Shown here: positions 16,148 to 25,528 of the stretch, piece by piece
Position numbering within the stretch: the stretch's first letter is position 1
How the letters are laid out: every line of letters starts with the position of its first letter
From: CAYSPO01 sp964432945
Lineage (GTDB): Bacteria > Bacillota > Clostridia > Tissierellales > Peptoniphilaceae
DNA: 50,383 nt
Direction: 5' to 3'
NCBI GenBank assembly: GCA_964432945.1
Contig: CAYSPO010000004.1
Location: 1-50,383, forward strand
The notes under the pieces: model-generated
What the model was told of the DNA's origin: nothing
Seen by the model: the letters and a program-made list of their open reading frames with translations, nothing else
Database searches by the model: none
Made by a program: the position numbers and the translations under genes

Positions 16148-17970
16148 TACTCTCCTGGATATTTTTTATTTACCCCGCAGTTGTGGCAAACTTTTCTACA
16201 ATCACTGGTAGTTTTACCAATTTCTGCTTTTTTTGCTTCTTTAATTAGGAACTCTTTAGATACACCAATATCTATAAAATCCCAAGCTAATAATTCATCG
16301 TAGTCCATTTTCCTATTAGCATAGTAACTTGGATCTATTCCTGATATTTTGCAAGCATCTATCCATCTTTCATAATCAAAATATTCTTGCCAAGCATCAA
16401 ACTTGGCTCCGTTTTCCCAAGCCTTGTATATAACAGAAGATATTCTTCTGTCTCCTTTAGCTAAAATAGCTTCAATCATTGAGGTCTTAGAATCATGGTA
16501 AGCATACTTAATCTTATTATCTCTTAATTTTTCCTTTAGATAGCTAGCTTTTTCATTTAAGCTTTCTTGACTATCTTGTCCCTGCCATTGAAAAGGTGTA
16601 AAGGCTTTAGGAACAAAATTAGAAGTAGAAACATGAATACTTAAGTTACCTTTCATTTCTTCCTTACTTTGCTCATAAAATATATCTTTAACTAAATAAG
16701 ATAATTCAACTATACCATCCAAATCTTCATAGTTTTCTGTTGGTAAACCTATCATAAAATAAAATTTTATTCCACTATAACCTTGTTGAAAGCAATAAAA
16801 AATAGCTTTTTGCAAATCTTCTTGGTTAATATTTTTATTTATTACATCTCTTAATCTCTGACTACCAGCTTCTGGAGCAAAAGTTATTGATGGCTTTCTA
16901 CCAGAATCAATTTCCTCTAATATGCTTAATCCTTTAGAATCAAGCCTTAACGAAGGAAGAGATATAGATATGTTGTCCGACTTTAATTCTTCTTTTAAAG
17001 CACTAATAAGCTCTTCTAAATCTTTATAATCACAGGTACTTAGAGAGGATAAGCTTATTTCAGATTGACCAGTTGATTTCAATTTATCTTTTATGTTTTT
17101 TACAATAGTTTCAACAGATTTTTCTCTAATTGGTCTATAAATCATCCCTGCCTGACAAAATCTACAACCTTGAGTACAGCCTCTAAAAATACCTTCTACA
17201 ACTCTATCATGCACTGATTGGATATTAGAAACAAAAGGTTTAGTGTTTACATAGTTTTTATCAAAATCACTTATAATTCTTTTTGAAATTACTTCTGGAA
17301 AGCCTTCTTGAGTTATTCTTTGAACTAATTTCTCACCATCATATGTTTCTTCATAAAATTCTGGTGCATAAATTCCTTCAATAGTCATTGCTGCTTTTTT
17401 TATAAATTCTTTTTTTGATTTATTCTCTGCCTTCATCTTTTCATAAAGATTAAATAGCTCAATTAAACCTTCTTCCCCTTCTCCTATATAGAAAAGATCA
17501 AAAAAATCTGCCATAGGCTCTGGGTTATAAGTGCAAGGACCTCCTCCAATTATAATAGGAGAACTTTCATCTCTTTTATCTCTATATAACTCTATCCCAG
17601 CTAGATTCATCATATTAAGAATATTTGTATAAGAAAGCTCATACTGAAAAGTAAAACCAAAAAAATCAAAATCTTTCACTGGTCTTTTGGATTCAAGGGT
17701 ATATAAAGATAAATCTACTTTTCTCATTTCTTCTTCCATGTCTGGCCATGGAGCAAATACTCTTTCACATAAAAAGTTTTCTTCTTGATTTATTACACCA
17801 TAGATAATCTCTAAGCCACTATAACTCATTCCGATTTCATATACATCAGGATAGGAGAAAGCCATAGTAACATTCATTTCATCAAAATTTTTATAAACAG
17901 AGCCAACTTCCATACCGATATATCTAGCTGGTTTATTAACCCGATTTAATATCGTATCTAATTTGTTCAA
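16129..17970 (-). CDS. TIGR03960 family radical SAM protein with B12-binding-like domain
   Basis: A 613-residue iron-sulfur enzyme candidate. The N-terminal part resembles a cobalamin-binding Rossmann domain (YSGLEIIYGVIN; later GGGPCTYNPEPMADFFDLFYIGEGE). The radical SAM core begins with FRGCTQGCRFCQAGMIYRP near residue 265, with the CxxxCxxC cluster. The C-terminus has a Cys cluster (CRKVCHNCGVN, then CPC) that may hold a second metal site. Substrate unknown; the family is widespread in anaerobic Firmicutes and sits between mrd/min genes and the RNase G region, as here. Its start overlaps the preceding gene by 4 bp. Confidence 0.92.
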   Translation of the reverse strand: MNKLDTILNRVNKPARYIGMEVGSVYKNFDEMNVTMAFSYPDVYEIGMSYSGLEIIYGVINQEENFLCERVFAPWPDMEEEMRKVDLSLYTLESKRPVKDFDFFGFTFQYELSYTNILNMMNLAGIELYRDKRDESSPIIIGGGPCTYNPEPMADFFDLFYIGEGEEGLIELFNLYEKMKAENKSKKEFIKKAAMTIEGIYAPEFYEETYDGEKLVQRITQEGFPEVISKRIISDFDKNYVNTKPFVSNIQSVHDRVVEGIFRGCTQGCRFCQAGMIYRPIREKSVETIVKNIKDKLKSTGQSEISLSSLSTCDYKDLEELISALKEELKSDNISISLPSLRLDSKGLSILEEIDSGRKPSITFAPEAGSQRLRDVINKNINQEDLQKAIFYCFQQGYSGIKFYFMIGLPTENYEDLDGIVELSYLVKDIFYEQSKEEMKGNLSIHVSTSNFVPKAFTPFQWQGQDSQESLNEKASYLKEKLRDNKIKYAYHDSKTSMIEAILAKGDRRISSVIYKAWENGAKFDAWQEYFDYERWIDACKISGIDPSYYANRKMDYDELLAWDFIDIGVSKEFLIKEAKKAEIGKTTSDCRKVCHNCGVNKKYPGEYCPCMS

Positions 17971-18521
17971 TTAAAAAGCTCCCTTATTTTCTGAACAAAA
18001 GAAGGTTTAAATTCTTCTTTATTCTTGTATAGTTCGAAGGCCTTTTGACAATTTAAATTTGATTTTGTATATATCCTAGAACTAATTTTCTTATCAGTAA
18101 TAAAATAATTATTTCCTTCTAAACCATCTTCACCTACAATTATATTATCCACATTATCAAACTTGAATTCATTAAAGTAATCATTAGAATTTATCAATAT
18201 ATAATCATATTCTTCAAATTCTTTACTCAAATTATCCAATCTTTCTTGATCAAAGTTATCCTTCCCCTCTATGTAAGAAGAAGGAACAAAATCTAAATTA
18301 TCATTAATCTCTATTATAGCCTTATAAAGATTTATATCTCCTTTTAAATAATCATAAAAGTCATAGACGATTTGATCTTCTATATGATATTTAATTGGAA
18401 GTTTTCTTTGACCAACAACTGTATCTATTATTAAATTTCTTCCTTCAAGTTTTTTTTGAAACTCATATATTAAATCACAGGTAATATGATTATTACCTGT
18501 GAATCTCATAATTTTAGCCAA
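17967..18521 (-). CDS. MinD/ParA-like protein lacking the P-loop
   Basis: A 184-residue protein of unproven function. It stands where clostridia commonly encode MinD (between the mreBCD-PBP2 genes and TIGR03960). Similarity to MinD is visible by eye: NLIIDTVVGQRKL matches the LIDTDIGLRNL region, IVYDFYDYLKG matches IVYDLVDVIEG, LDFVPSS matches LYLLPAS, and EEYDYILIN matches EFDYVLID. The Walker A motif KGGVGKT is absent; the N-terminus reads FTGNNHITCDLIYEF, and the C-terminal third of MinD is missing or diverged. If homologous, it is a non-ATPase relative or degenerate MinD that no longer cycles. A good ribosome site and intact frame argue that it is expressed. Confidence 0.5.
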   Translation of the reverse strand: MAKIMRFTGNNHITCDLIYEFQKKLEGRNLIIDTVVGQRKLPIKYHIEDQIVYDFYDYLKGDINLYKAIIEINDNLDFVPSSYIEGKDNFDQERLDNLSKEFEEYDYILINSNDYFNEFKFDNVDNIIVGEDGLEGNNYFITDKKISSRIYTKSNLNCQKAFELYKNKEEFKPSFVQKIRELFN

Positions 18522-18537
18522 TTTTCTTCTCCATCTT

Positions 18538-21500
18538 TTATTCGTTCACTTCTTCTATAACGGGTTCTTCTTCAAAGTCCTCATCAAATTCTTCGTATCC
18601 ATCACTAGATTCTTCATCAAAACTTTCTTCATTATTATAGAAATTTTCAGGCTCAATACCCATATATTGCCCAACTATTTCTCTTATAATAGCTGAACCA
18701 TTAGATCCCGATCCTGATTGATAAAGAAGAGTACAAATAGCTATTTGAGGATCATCATAAGGTGCAAAAGCTATCATCCAAGAGTAATCATCAAATCCTT
18801 CACCAGTTTCAGGGTTTATTCCTTCTCTTTCAGCTGTTCCCGTTTTTATGCCAACCTGAATAGGAAAATTCCCAAAAACTTGTTCAATAGATCCAAAAGT
18901 AGATGCCATTAACATACCATCTTTAATTGTTTCTAAATTATTATAATTATTTAAATCAATTTTCTCTCTATCAGCTTCATTTTTCACAAGACTTGTAATA
19001 CCATCAGCGCTTTTTACTTCTTTTATCACTGATACCTTATTTTTATATCCCCCGTTAGAAATAGTAGAAACATAGTTAGCCATTTGTAATGGTGTATAGG
19101 CATTTTGTCCTTGACCTATTACTATATTTAACATATCAGTAACATTCCAATTCCCCTGATTTATATAGGTATATTTAATTCTCTCTACTATATTTTCACC
19201 AGAATCATCAACGAGCTTATCAACGTCAAGTCCTATTTCATCTAACTTAGATTCTAATTCATTGTACTCTAACTCAGGTTCATCTATAAAACTAACAATT
19301 TCTCCTATAATATCTTTCTTTTTACCAGGATTTAAAGTAATCCCTTCTTTTAGAAATTCCTCTAACCTTTCTTCTAAGAAAGAATTTAGTAAGTTTTTAA
19401 TAATCCATTTCTTCTCATCTGGGCTTGGCATACTTCCTCCAGATTCATATGGAATATTAATTTCAATACCAGTTGGCTTATCCAGCCCTAGTTTAACTGC
19501 ATATTTACGAATATCTTCAACTGATAACTTTGTAGGTAGCTCTTCGCCGGTGTTTGGGTTTTCACCAAGAGCTAAGCTATAGAAATAATAGTTACAAGAA
19601 TCTCTAATCGCCCCATAGGCATCTTCATATCCATGAGCCCCACCAAACTGATTATATATCCAGCATCCAAACCTAGTATCACCAATATCAATATATCCAG
19701 TACAATTTACACTCGTTTCAGGAGACATACCGTTTTCTAATCCTGCCAAAGCCGTATTCAACTTAAAGATAGAACCTGGCTGTACTGCAGTTTGCATAGC
19801 AACATTTAATAGTGGTCTATCTGCTAAAGGGTTACTTTCATCTTCTGGAAAAAGACTTTTCCAATCAGCTTCGGATATACCAGTTGAAAATAAATTGGGA
19901 TCATAAGTTTTTTCGTTAGCTAAAGCTAAAACCTCGCCAGTTTTAACATCAAGTACAACTACTGAACCACTATTAGCATTATAATGAGGTCTACCTTTAC
20001 TTTCATTTATTCTTAAAGGAGCATCTCCCCATTTAGAATTAAAGTTTCCTCCTTCTCTCAGTTTTTCAAGAGTGTGGCTTAAAGATTCTTCAGCAACCTT
20101 TTGTAAATCCATATCTAGAGTCAGATAAACCGAATTCCCCTTTATCGGGGCTGTCTCCTTTAAAACATCTGTTGTATTACCCATGGAGTCTACTTGAACT
20201 ACTTTTTTACCATCTTTTCCTTTTAAGGTACTTTCATAGCTTTCCTCAACTCCAGTTTTACCTATTAAATCTCCTAGAGCATAACCTTTATTCTCTATAT
20301 ATTTTTGTATTTCATTAGGCTGAGAAATCTTCCCAATATATCCTAAAACATGGGCTGCTCTTGTACCTTCTGGGTAGTACCTAACTGGTTGCTGGGAAAC
20401 TTTTATACCTGAATTAGTGATTTGTTCTTCTAATTTTGATACAGTCTCTTCTTTTAACCCATAAGCTACTATTAAAGGCTCAAATGACCTAAATCCACTA
20501 GATTCAACTCCTTTATGTAGAGCTATCATTCTCATTTTTTCGAAGTTATCTTCATTATCTACTTCGTAAAACTCTCCTATTTTATCTAATGCTTCTTTCG
20601 GAGTAGCTTTATCTGAAAGTTTATATTTTTCTAATAAATCAGATTTATTTTTAACGAAAATATAATCCCAGTCTAATACAGAAATTTGTGGAGTTATACC
20701 AGCTTTTGTATTTGAATCTTGGGCTAAAAATTTATATTTTTCATCTGTTACAATTTCAGATATTATATCTTGTTCATTAGAAAGCCTGACTAAATTATCC
20801 ATAGGAGATTCAGTTGTGGCTATTCCTTCTTCATAACTAAGGTTTACTTTCCCATCCTTATATTCTGCAATTATCCCTAAACTCTCACCTGTTTTTTTCT
20901 CAAGTAATTCTATAATATCTTTAGCTGGGATTATTGATTTTTCAGGATCATCATCCATATCAGCTGAAGATAGAAATATATCGAAATTGCTTTTACAAAT
21001 AGTAACAAAGTCATCTTTTGCATTAGAATCAAGAGTTATCTCAGGAAATTCTTTGCTTAACTCTGCTTTGTTTAAAATATAATCCATATCATCTTTAAAA
21101 GAATACTCTACAAGCTCTATATTATTAACAAGGCCTTTTTCAGATAACATTTCATAAGTGAGTTTTCTAGAAATTGGGTGATCTAATATATTACCAATAA
21201 TAGCTTTATTATTATCTAGTTTTTCTTCAAGATATTCTTCTGGTGTTTTTTCTTCCTCAGTATCTATCTCTTCACTTTTATAATAAAGCTTGAAATTATT
21301 ATCTACATCAACTCTTATAGGTATTTCTTCTTGACTTCTTTTTTCTATTACATTAATAGCACGAGATGCATTTGAGAATTTAATATTACTATCCATATTA
21401 AGTTCTAAAAATTCTCCAACTAAACCGTTATCAATTAGAGCTTTTATAAGTACATCTTCTGGTAAATCTCTGTTATTAGTATAATCGTCTATATTTTTAT

Positions 21501-21864
21501 AGAAAAAATTATACATCTCTATCGGACTATCGTCCCCATAATTAACCCCATCTTCTTCAAGTAACTTGATAAGGTCTTTAAAATCTTTATTAGTTTGATT
21601 TTCATTTTGTTCTTTAAGTTCATCAGAAAGTAATTCTACAGTAAAAGAATTTCTTGTAGTAGCAAGTACTTTCCCATTTCTATCTAAAATATCTCCTCTT
21701 GGAGCTTTTATATAAACATCTTTTATTCTTTTAGTATCAGAACTTATTCTATATTCTTCCCCGTCTATAATCATTAGCTTAAAACTTGCAACAAAAAGTA
21801 TTAGCATAAGTGCAATTAAGGCTAAAGAAATAATTTTTATTCTACTGTCTTTAATATCTTTCAT
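18538..21864 (-). CDS. mrdA: Penicillin-binding protein 2 (class B, elongation), unusually long
   Basis: Transpeptidase of the elongasome, partner of MreBCD. One N-terminal membrane helix (about 10-32), the APRGDILDRNGKVLA dimerisation motif near residue 53, a very long pedestal region, then the transpeptidase with QPGSIFK (Ser near 695), SCN (about 756) and KTGTAE (about 1007). At 1108 residues it is far longer than the 600-700 of most PBP2 proteins: the pedestal is expanded and a Glu/Leu-rich insert of roughly 100 residues lies between the SCN and KTG motifs. The tail is acidic (Glu/Asp rich). Lies 4 bp after mreD. Confidence 0.93.
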   Translation of the reverse strand: MKDIKDSRIKIISLALIALMLILFVASFKLMIIDGEEYRISSDTKRIKDVYIKAPRGDILDRNGKVLATTRNSFTVELLSDELKEQNENQTNKDFKDLIKLLEEDGVNYGDDSPIEMYNFFYKNIDDYTNNRDLPEDVLIKALIDNGLVGEFLELNMDSNIKFSNASRAINVIEKRSQEEIPIRVDVDNNFKLYYKSEEIDTEEEKTPEEYLEEKLDNNKAIIGNILDHPISRKLTYEMLSEKGLVNNIELVEYSFKDDMDYILNKAELSKEFPEITLDSNAKDDFVTICKSNFDIFLSSADMDDDPEKSIIPAKDIIELLEKKTGESLGIIAEYKDGKVNLSYEEGIATTESPMDNLVRLSNEQDIISEIVTDEKYKFLAQDSNTKAGITPQISVLDWDYIFVKNKSDLLEKYKLSDKATPKEALDKIGEFYEVDNEDNFEKMRMIALHKGVESSGFRSFEPLIVAYGLKEETVSKLEEQITNSGIKVSQQPVRYYPEGTRAAHVLGYIGKISQPNEIQKYIENKGYALGDLIGKTGVEESYESTLKGKDGKKVVQVDSMGNTTDVLKETAPIKGNSVYLTLDMDLQKVAEESLSHTLEKLREGGNFNSKWGDAPLRINESKGRPHYNANSGSVVVLDVKTGEVLALANEKTYDPNLFSTGISEADWKSLFPEDESNPLADRPLLNVAMQTAVQPGSIFKLNTALAGLENGMSPETSVNCTGYIDIGDTRFGCWIYNQFGGAHGYEDAYGAIRDSCNYYFYSLALGENPNTGEELPTKLSVEDIRKYAVKLGLDKPTGIEINIPYESGGSMPSPDEKKWIIKNLLNSFLEERLEEFLKEGITLNPGKKKDIIGEIVSFIDEPELEYNELESKLDEIGLDVDKLVDDSGENIVERIKYTYINQGNWNVTDMLNIVIGQGQNAYTPLQMANYVSTISNGGYKNKVSVIKEVKSADGITSLVKNEADREKIDLNNYNNLETIKDGMLMASTFGSIEQVFGNFPIQVGIKTGTAEREGINPETGEGFDDYSWMIAFAPYDDPQIAICTLLYQSGSGSNGSAIIREIVGQYMGIEPENFYNNEESFDEESSDGYEEFDEDFEEEPVIEEVNE

Positions 21865-21868
21865 CTAA

Positions 21869-22363
21869 TCACCTATTAAAAATTATATCTGGAAATACAA
21901 ATATTTTTGCAAAAATCCTTTGTATAGGATAATAAAGTATTGTGTTTAGGATCATAAATATTAGAGTTGACTTAACAAAGTCAATGAAAATAATATTTAC
22001 ACCATTAAAATTGGCAACTACAAACGAAACAATAGACATTATTAGGCTAAGAAGAAATGTTAAAACCATACCTGTTCTAATATCCTTTATATTAAATCTG
22101 TAATTTTGGTCTCCTACTATAAAACCTGTTAGAAAATAAAATAAAGCTTTAGGTCCAAGTATAGGAGAAAATAAAAGGTCTTCAACTAAGCCAATAAACA
22201 AACCAGTATATGATCCGGTTAAGGCATTAAAACCAATAGATAACGCTATAATTATTGGTATGGAAATATTTGCAGAAGTTCCAAAGATTTCTATTCTTGA
22301 AAATAAAGTTATTTGTAATATAGCTGTAATTATAGAAACAGCAATTATTTTAATTCTGTTCAT
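21869..22363 (-). CDS. mreD: Rod shape-determining protein MreD
   Basis: A 164-residue, strongly hydrophobic protein with about five membrane segments, in the canonical place after mreC. The FIGLVEDLLFSPILGPKALFY segment near residue 57 is typical of MreD. I chose the ATG at 22361-22363 because the AAGGA site is then 8 bp upstream; an ATG three codons earlier lacks room for that site. The gene overlaps mreC by 14 bp. It works in the elongasome with MreB, MreC and PBP2. Confidence 0.9.
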   Translation of the reverse strand: MNRIKIIAVSIITAILQITLFSRIEIFGTSANISIPIIIALSIGFNALTGSYTGLFIGLVEDLLFSPILGPKALFYFLTGFIVGDQNYRFNIKDIRTGMVLTFLLSLIMSIVSFVVANFNGVNIIFIDFVKSTLIFMILNTILYYPIQRIFAKIFVFPDIIFNR

Positions 22364-23192
22364 TGATATCATCCTTACTAATTATCAAAATTCTATGGAG
22401 TTTATCAAAATCAACCTTTGACTCTACTACCAGTTTTCCATCAAATTCATCAGTTTCATTTAAAGCAATTACATCTCCTATATATAAATCTTTAGGATAA
22501 TTGCCTCCCATTCCTGAAGTTAATAGTTTATCTCCTACTTTCATATCTGCCTCAGCATTAAAGTAGTAGCCTTTTAAACCATCTCTTGCGTGGCTATTTA
22601 TTATACCTTTTTCTAAAGTTCTAGCATTAATAAATGAAATAGAATTTTCATCAGATAAAGTAGAATTAACTAAAGATGTATTACTTCTAACCTCAGTTAT
22701 TATTCCAGCTAGTCCTTCTTTATAGACTGATTCTGTATACTTTACTCCTGATATAGCAATATCGCCTACTTTAACTCCATCTTTTTTTCCCTTATTAATC
22801 ATAAATGTTCCAAAAACATTATCTGGATTTTCTGCTATAACATTTGCTTGTATATAATCATATTGAGTTTTCTTCATCAAATTATATTCATCTTCTAAAA
22901 AATCTTTTCTAGCTATTACTTCTTGATACAGGGCTAGTTCTTCTTTTAATTCTTCATTTTCTATATTAAGTCTATTGTAATCCTCTCTTAGTTCTTTAGA
23001 TCCAAAAAGAAAATCCGTAGCTTCATTAAATTTATTATAGATAAAACTAACGGATGAATTAATCGGACTTAGAACTACACTTACAGCATTTTTTGCCCCA
23101 CTTGTAATATCAGATGATCCTGAGATAACCATTAGCATTATAAGAATAGCTACCGTAACTGAAGCCCATATATATTTTCTTTTATTATCCAT
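22350..23192 (-). CDS. mreC: Rod shape-determining protein MreC
   Basis: A 280-residue protein: short cytoplasmic tail, membrane helix near 8-26, a coiled coil (about 70-115, ELREDYNRLNIENEELKEEL), then the MreC beta-barrel domain with VIAENPDNVFGTFMINKG near 140 and GVKVGDIAISG. It links cytoplasmic MreB filaments to the periplasmic side of PBP2. It lies 12 bp after mreB and overlaps mreD. Confidence 0.94.
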   Translation of the reverse strand: MDNKRKYIWASVTVAILIMLMVISGSSDITSGAKNAVSVVLSPINSSVSFIYNKFNEATDFLFGSKELREDYNRLNIENEELKEELALYQEVIARKDFLEDEYNLMKKTQYDYIQANVIAENPDNVFGTFMINKGKKDGVKVGDIAISGVKYTESVYKEGLAGIITEVRSNTSLVNSTLSDENSISFINARTLEKGIINSHARDGLKGYYFNAEADMKVGDKLLTSGMGGNYPKDLYIGDVIALNETDEFDGKLVVESKVDFDKLHRILIISKDDINEQN

Positions 23193-23204
23193 ATCATCAT
23201 TCCT

Positions 23205-24230
23205 TTAAGAATACTTTTTGATTCTAGTTTTTTTAATTTCAGTGAACTTAGTAATAAAACTTCCAGCTCCTATAACAGTTGATGTAAAAGGATTGGAATC
23301 AATTTCTATTGGCACACTCACATAATCCATAATAAATTCACTTATATTATCTATTTTAGAAGTTCCACCTGTAAGTAATAATCCTCTTTCTATAACATCA
23401 TTTACAAGCTCTGGAGGAGTTCTTTCTAAAACATACCTTAATCCATCTATAACTTGTAAAATAGCTTTTTGAATAATTACTGATATATATTGAGAATGAA
23501 TTATAACATTAATAGGTAGGCCTGTTGTCATATCTCTACCCATTACTGTGTACTCTTGATTTTCTTTTTCAGTATCTAAAGTTCCAATATTTATCTTAAT
23601 TTCCTCAGCTGTTTTTTCACCAATTAAAACATTGTTTTTTTCTTTAATAAATTCAATAATTTCTTTATTTATGTAATCTCCACCAACTTTTATAGACTTA
23701 GAAGTTACAATCCTACCCATAGAACTTACAGCAATCTCTGTTATTCCCCCGCCTATATTTATTACCATATTACCTTTTGACTCAAAGGCATCTTCCCTTA
23801 ATCCAGCTATAGAAGCTAAAGGTTCTTCTATAAGTAGAACATCTCTTGCTCCTGCTTGAATTACTGCATCTTCAACTGCTCTTCTTTCTACATCTGTGAT
23901 GCCAGTAGGAACACAAGCAACGACTCTCGGGGCAAGGATTGATAAGCCGCTTAAAGACTTATCTAAAAAGTATTTAACCATTGTTCTAGTTATTTCATAA
24001 TCTGATATAACTCCATCATCCAATGCTCTAAAAATAACAATATTAGCTGGAGTTTTCCCAATTAATTCTTCTGCTGTATTTCCTATTGCAACTATCTGAC
24101 CATTATTTATATCCATAGCTACACATGATGGTTCATTAATAATTATTCCTTTGTTTTTTCTATACACCAAAGTATTAGTAGTACCTAGATCTATAGCTAG
24201 GTCTGGTGCAGCAATTCTTATAAAAGTCAT
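23205..24230 (-). CDS. mreB: Rod shape-determining protein MreB
   Basis: A 341-residue actin-like ATPase with the phosphate-1 motif IDLGTTNTLVY near residue 14, the connect-1 and phosphate-2 region ending MVINIGGGITEIAV near 158, and the adenosine motif LLTGGTSKI near 290. It directs cylindrical cell wall growth, so the organism is probably rod-shaped or retains an elongation machine, although genes alone do not prove morphology. A strong AGGAGAT site precedes the ATG. It follows radC, the usual order in Firmicutes. Confidence 0.95.
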   Translation of the reverse strand: MTFIRIAAPDLAIDLGTTNTLVYRKNKGIIINEPSCVAMDINNGQIVAIGNTAEELIGKTPANIVIFRALDDGVISDYEITRTMVKYFLDKSLSGLSILAPRVVACVPTGITDVERRAVEDAVIQAGARDVLLIEEPLASIAGLREDAFESKGNMVINIGGGITEIAVSSMGRIVTSKSIKVGGDYINKEIIEFIKEKNNVLIGEKTAEEIKINIGTLDTEKENQEYTVMGRDMTTGLPINVIIHSQYISVIIQKAILQVIDGLRYVLERTPPELVNDVIERGLLLTGGTSKIDNISEFIMDYVSVPIEIDSNPFTSTVIGAGSFITKFTEIKKTRIKKYS

Positions 24231-24242
24231 TTTATCTCCTAA

Positions 24243-25019
24243 TTAAATTAAATTTTCTCTTTTGAACGAATAGTATTTTTTATATCCTAAAATTATATGA
24301 TCCATTACAGGAATTCCTAAAATTTTCCCTGCTTCAATTAATCTATCTGTAACTATAATATCACCTTTCGAAGGACTAGGATCCCCTGAAGGGTGATTAT
24401 GTATAAGCATTATTGCATTTGAACTTCTTTTTATAGCAACTTTAAAAACTTCTCGAGGATTTACAATAGTTTTATTAAGGTCTCCTAAAGATACTTCTAC
24501 CTCACCTACAATGAAGTTTTTTGTATCTAAAAGTACTACAAAAAAATGTTCGACATTTTCATATCTAAATCTAGCCTCATAGAGTTTACAAATATCATCA
24601 GGACTACAAATCTGATATTTTCTAATTGAGTCTCTTGTATTTATTCTTTTACCAAGCTCAAGTCCACTTATTATCCTAGAAGCTTTAGTTAAACCTATTC
24701 CTTTTACTTCCATTAATTCTTCTACACTTGCTTCCATTAATAGCTCATAATTACCAATTTTTTGTATAACTTGGTAAGCAACTTCCAAAGCAGATGCTTC
24801 TTTAGTTCCCGATCCAATTAATATAGCAAGTAATTCAACATCAGTTAAGGCTTGAGCCCCTCTAAATTGAAGTTTCTCCATTGGCTTTTCATTATCATCT
24901 AAATCTTTAATTTTTGGTCTTTTATTTGTTATCTCAAAATAAGATGTGTGATTTTCATCGTATATATTTGGTTCATTTATAAAAATTTTTACATCGCTAT
25001 TAGAGTTGTCTCCTGACAT
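24243..25019 (-). CDS. radC: RadC family (JAB/MPN-domain) protein
   Basis: A 258-residue protein with an N-terminal helix-hairpin-helix-like region (LLAILIGSGTKEASALEVA and VKGIGLTKASRI near residues 60-110) and the C-terminal JAB1/MPN metalloprotease-like domain with IHNHPSGDPSPSKGD near 205-219. The old link to recombination repair is not supported biochemically; the function is open. It overlaps the Gx transporter gene by 20 bp and is 12 bp ahead of mreB, the standard radC-mreBCD neighbourhood. Confidence 0.93.
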   Translation of the reverse strand: MSGDNSNSDVKIFINEPNIYDENHTSYFEITNKRPKIKDLDDNEKPMEKLQFRGAQALTDVELLAILIGSGTKEASALEVAYQVIQKIGNYELLMEASVEELMEVKGIGLTKASRIISGLELGKRINTRDSIRKYQICSPDDICKLYEARFRYENVEHFFVVLLDTKNFIVGEVEVSLGDLNKTIVNPREVFKVAIKRSSNAIMLIHNHPSGDPSPSKGDIIVTDRLIEAGKILGIPVMDHIILGYKKYYSFKRENLI

Positions 25020-25521
25020 TTTCCTCCCCTATCCCTAATCTAATTAATTGGTCAGATATGTAAATTGATGACAAACCTACAAAGAATCCTGTAAAAAGCC
25101 CAATAATTATTAGTAAAGGTAGATAGGTAAACATAAGTAGATTTGATGTCATAAAGGCAGCCACAGCTAATTGGCAAAAGTTATGAGTAGCTGCTCCAAG
25201 AATACTTATGCCAATAAGGCTTAAGTTTTTTGATAAGTATCTATAAGCGAACCCCATAACAATTATACTACCAATTGCACCTGATAAAGAATAAAACATA
25301 CTGCTTACAGAGCCTGAAACAAACATAAGAGTTATAGATTTTAATACACCAACTATAAACCCCTCTCTAAACCCAAATACTACTAAAGTAACTAAGATGA
25401 CGATATTTGATAAACCAAGCTTTGCACCTGGAGCAATAAAAGGCAGTGGTATAACAGATTCAAATAATGATACTACTAGAGCGAGAGCTGTTAATATTGC
25501 TAAATATATATTTTTCTTCAT
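25000..25521 (-). CDS. Gx transporter family membrane protein (HepPP synthase component I-like)
   Basis: A 173-residue protein with five or six membrane segments and the motif IPLPFIAPGAKLGLSNIVIL near residue 25, which defines the Gx transporter family (once called heptaprenyl diphosphate synthase component I). It resembles small-molecule ECF-type S components; the substrate is unknown. In anaerobic Firmicutes it is commonly beside a NusG domain II protein and the rnf genes, exactly as here. It lies 7 bp downstream of the NusG-II gene. Confidence 0.87.
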   Translation of the reverse strand: MKKNIYLAILTALALVVSLFESVIPLPFIAPGAKLGLSNIVILVTLVVFGFREGFIVGVLKSITLMFVSGSVSSMFYSLSGAIGSIIVMGFAYRYLSKNLSLIGISILGAATHNFCQLAVAAFMTSNLLMFTYLPLLIIIGLFTGFFVGLSSIYISDQLIRLGIGEENVRRQL

Positions 25522-25528
25522 TTTTCAC

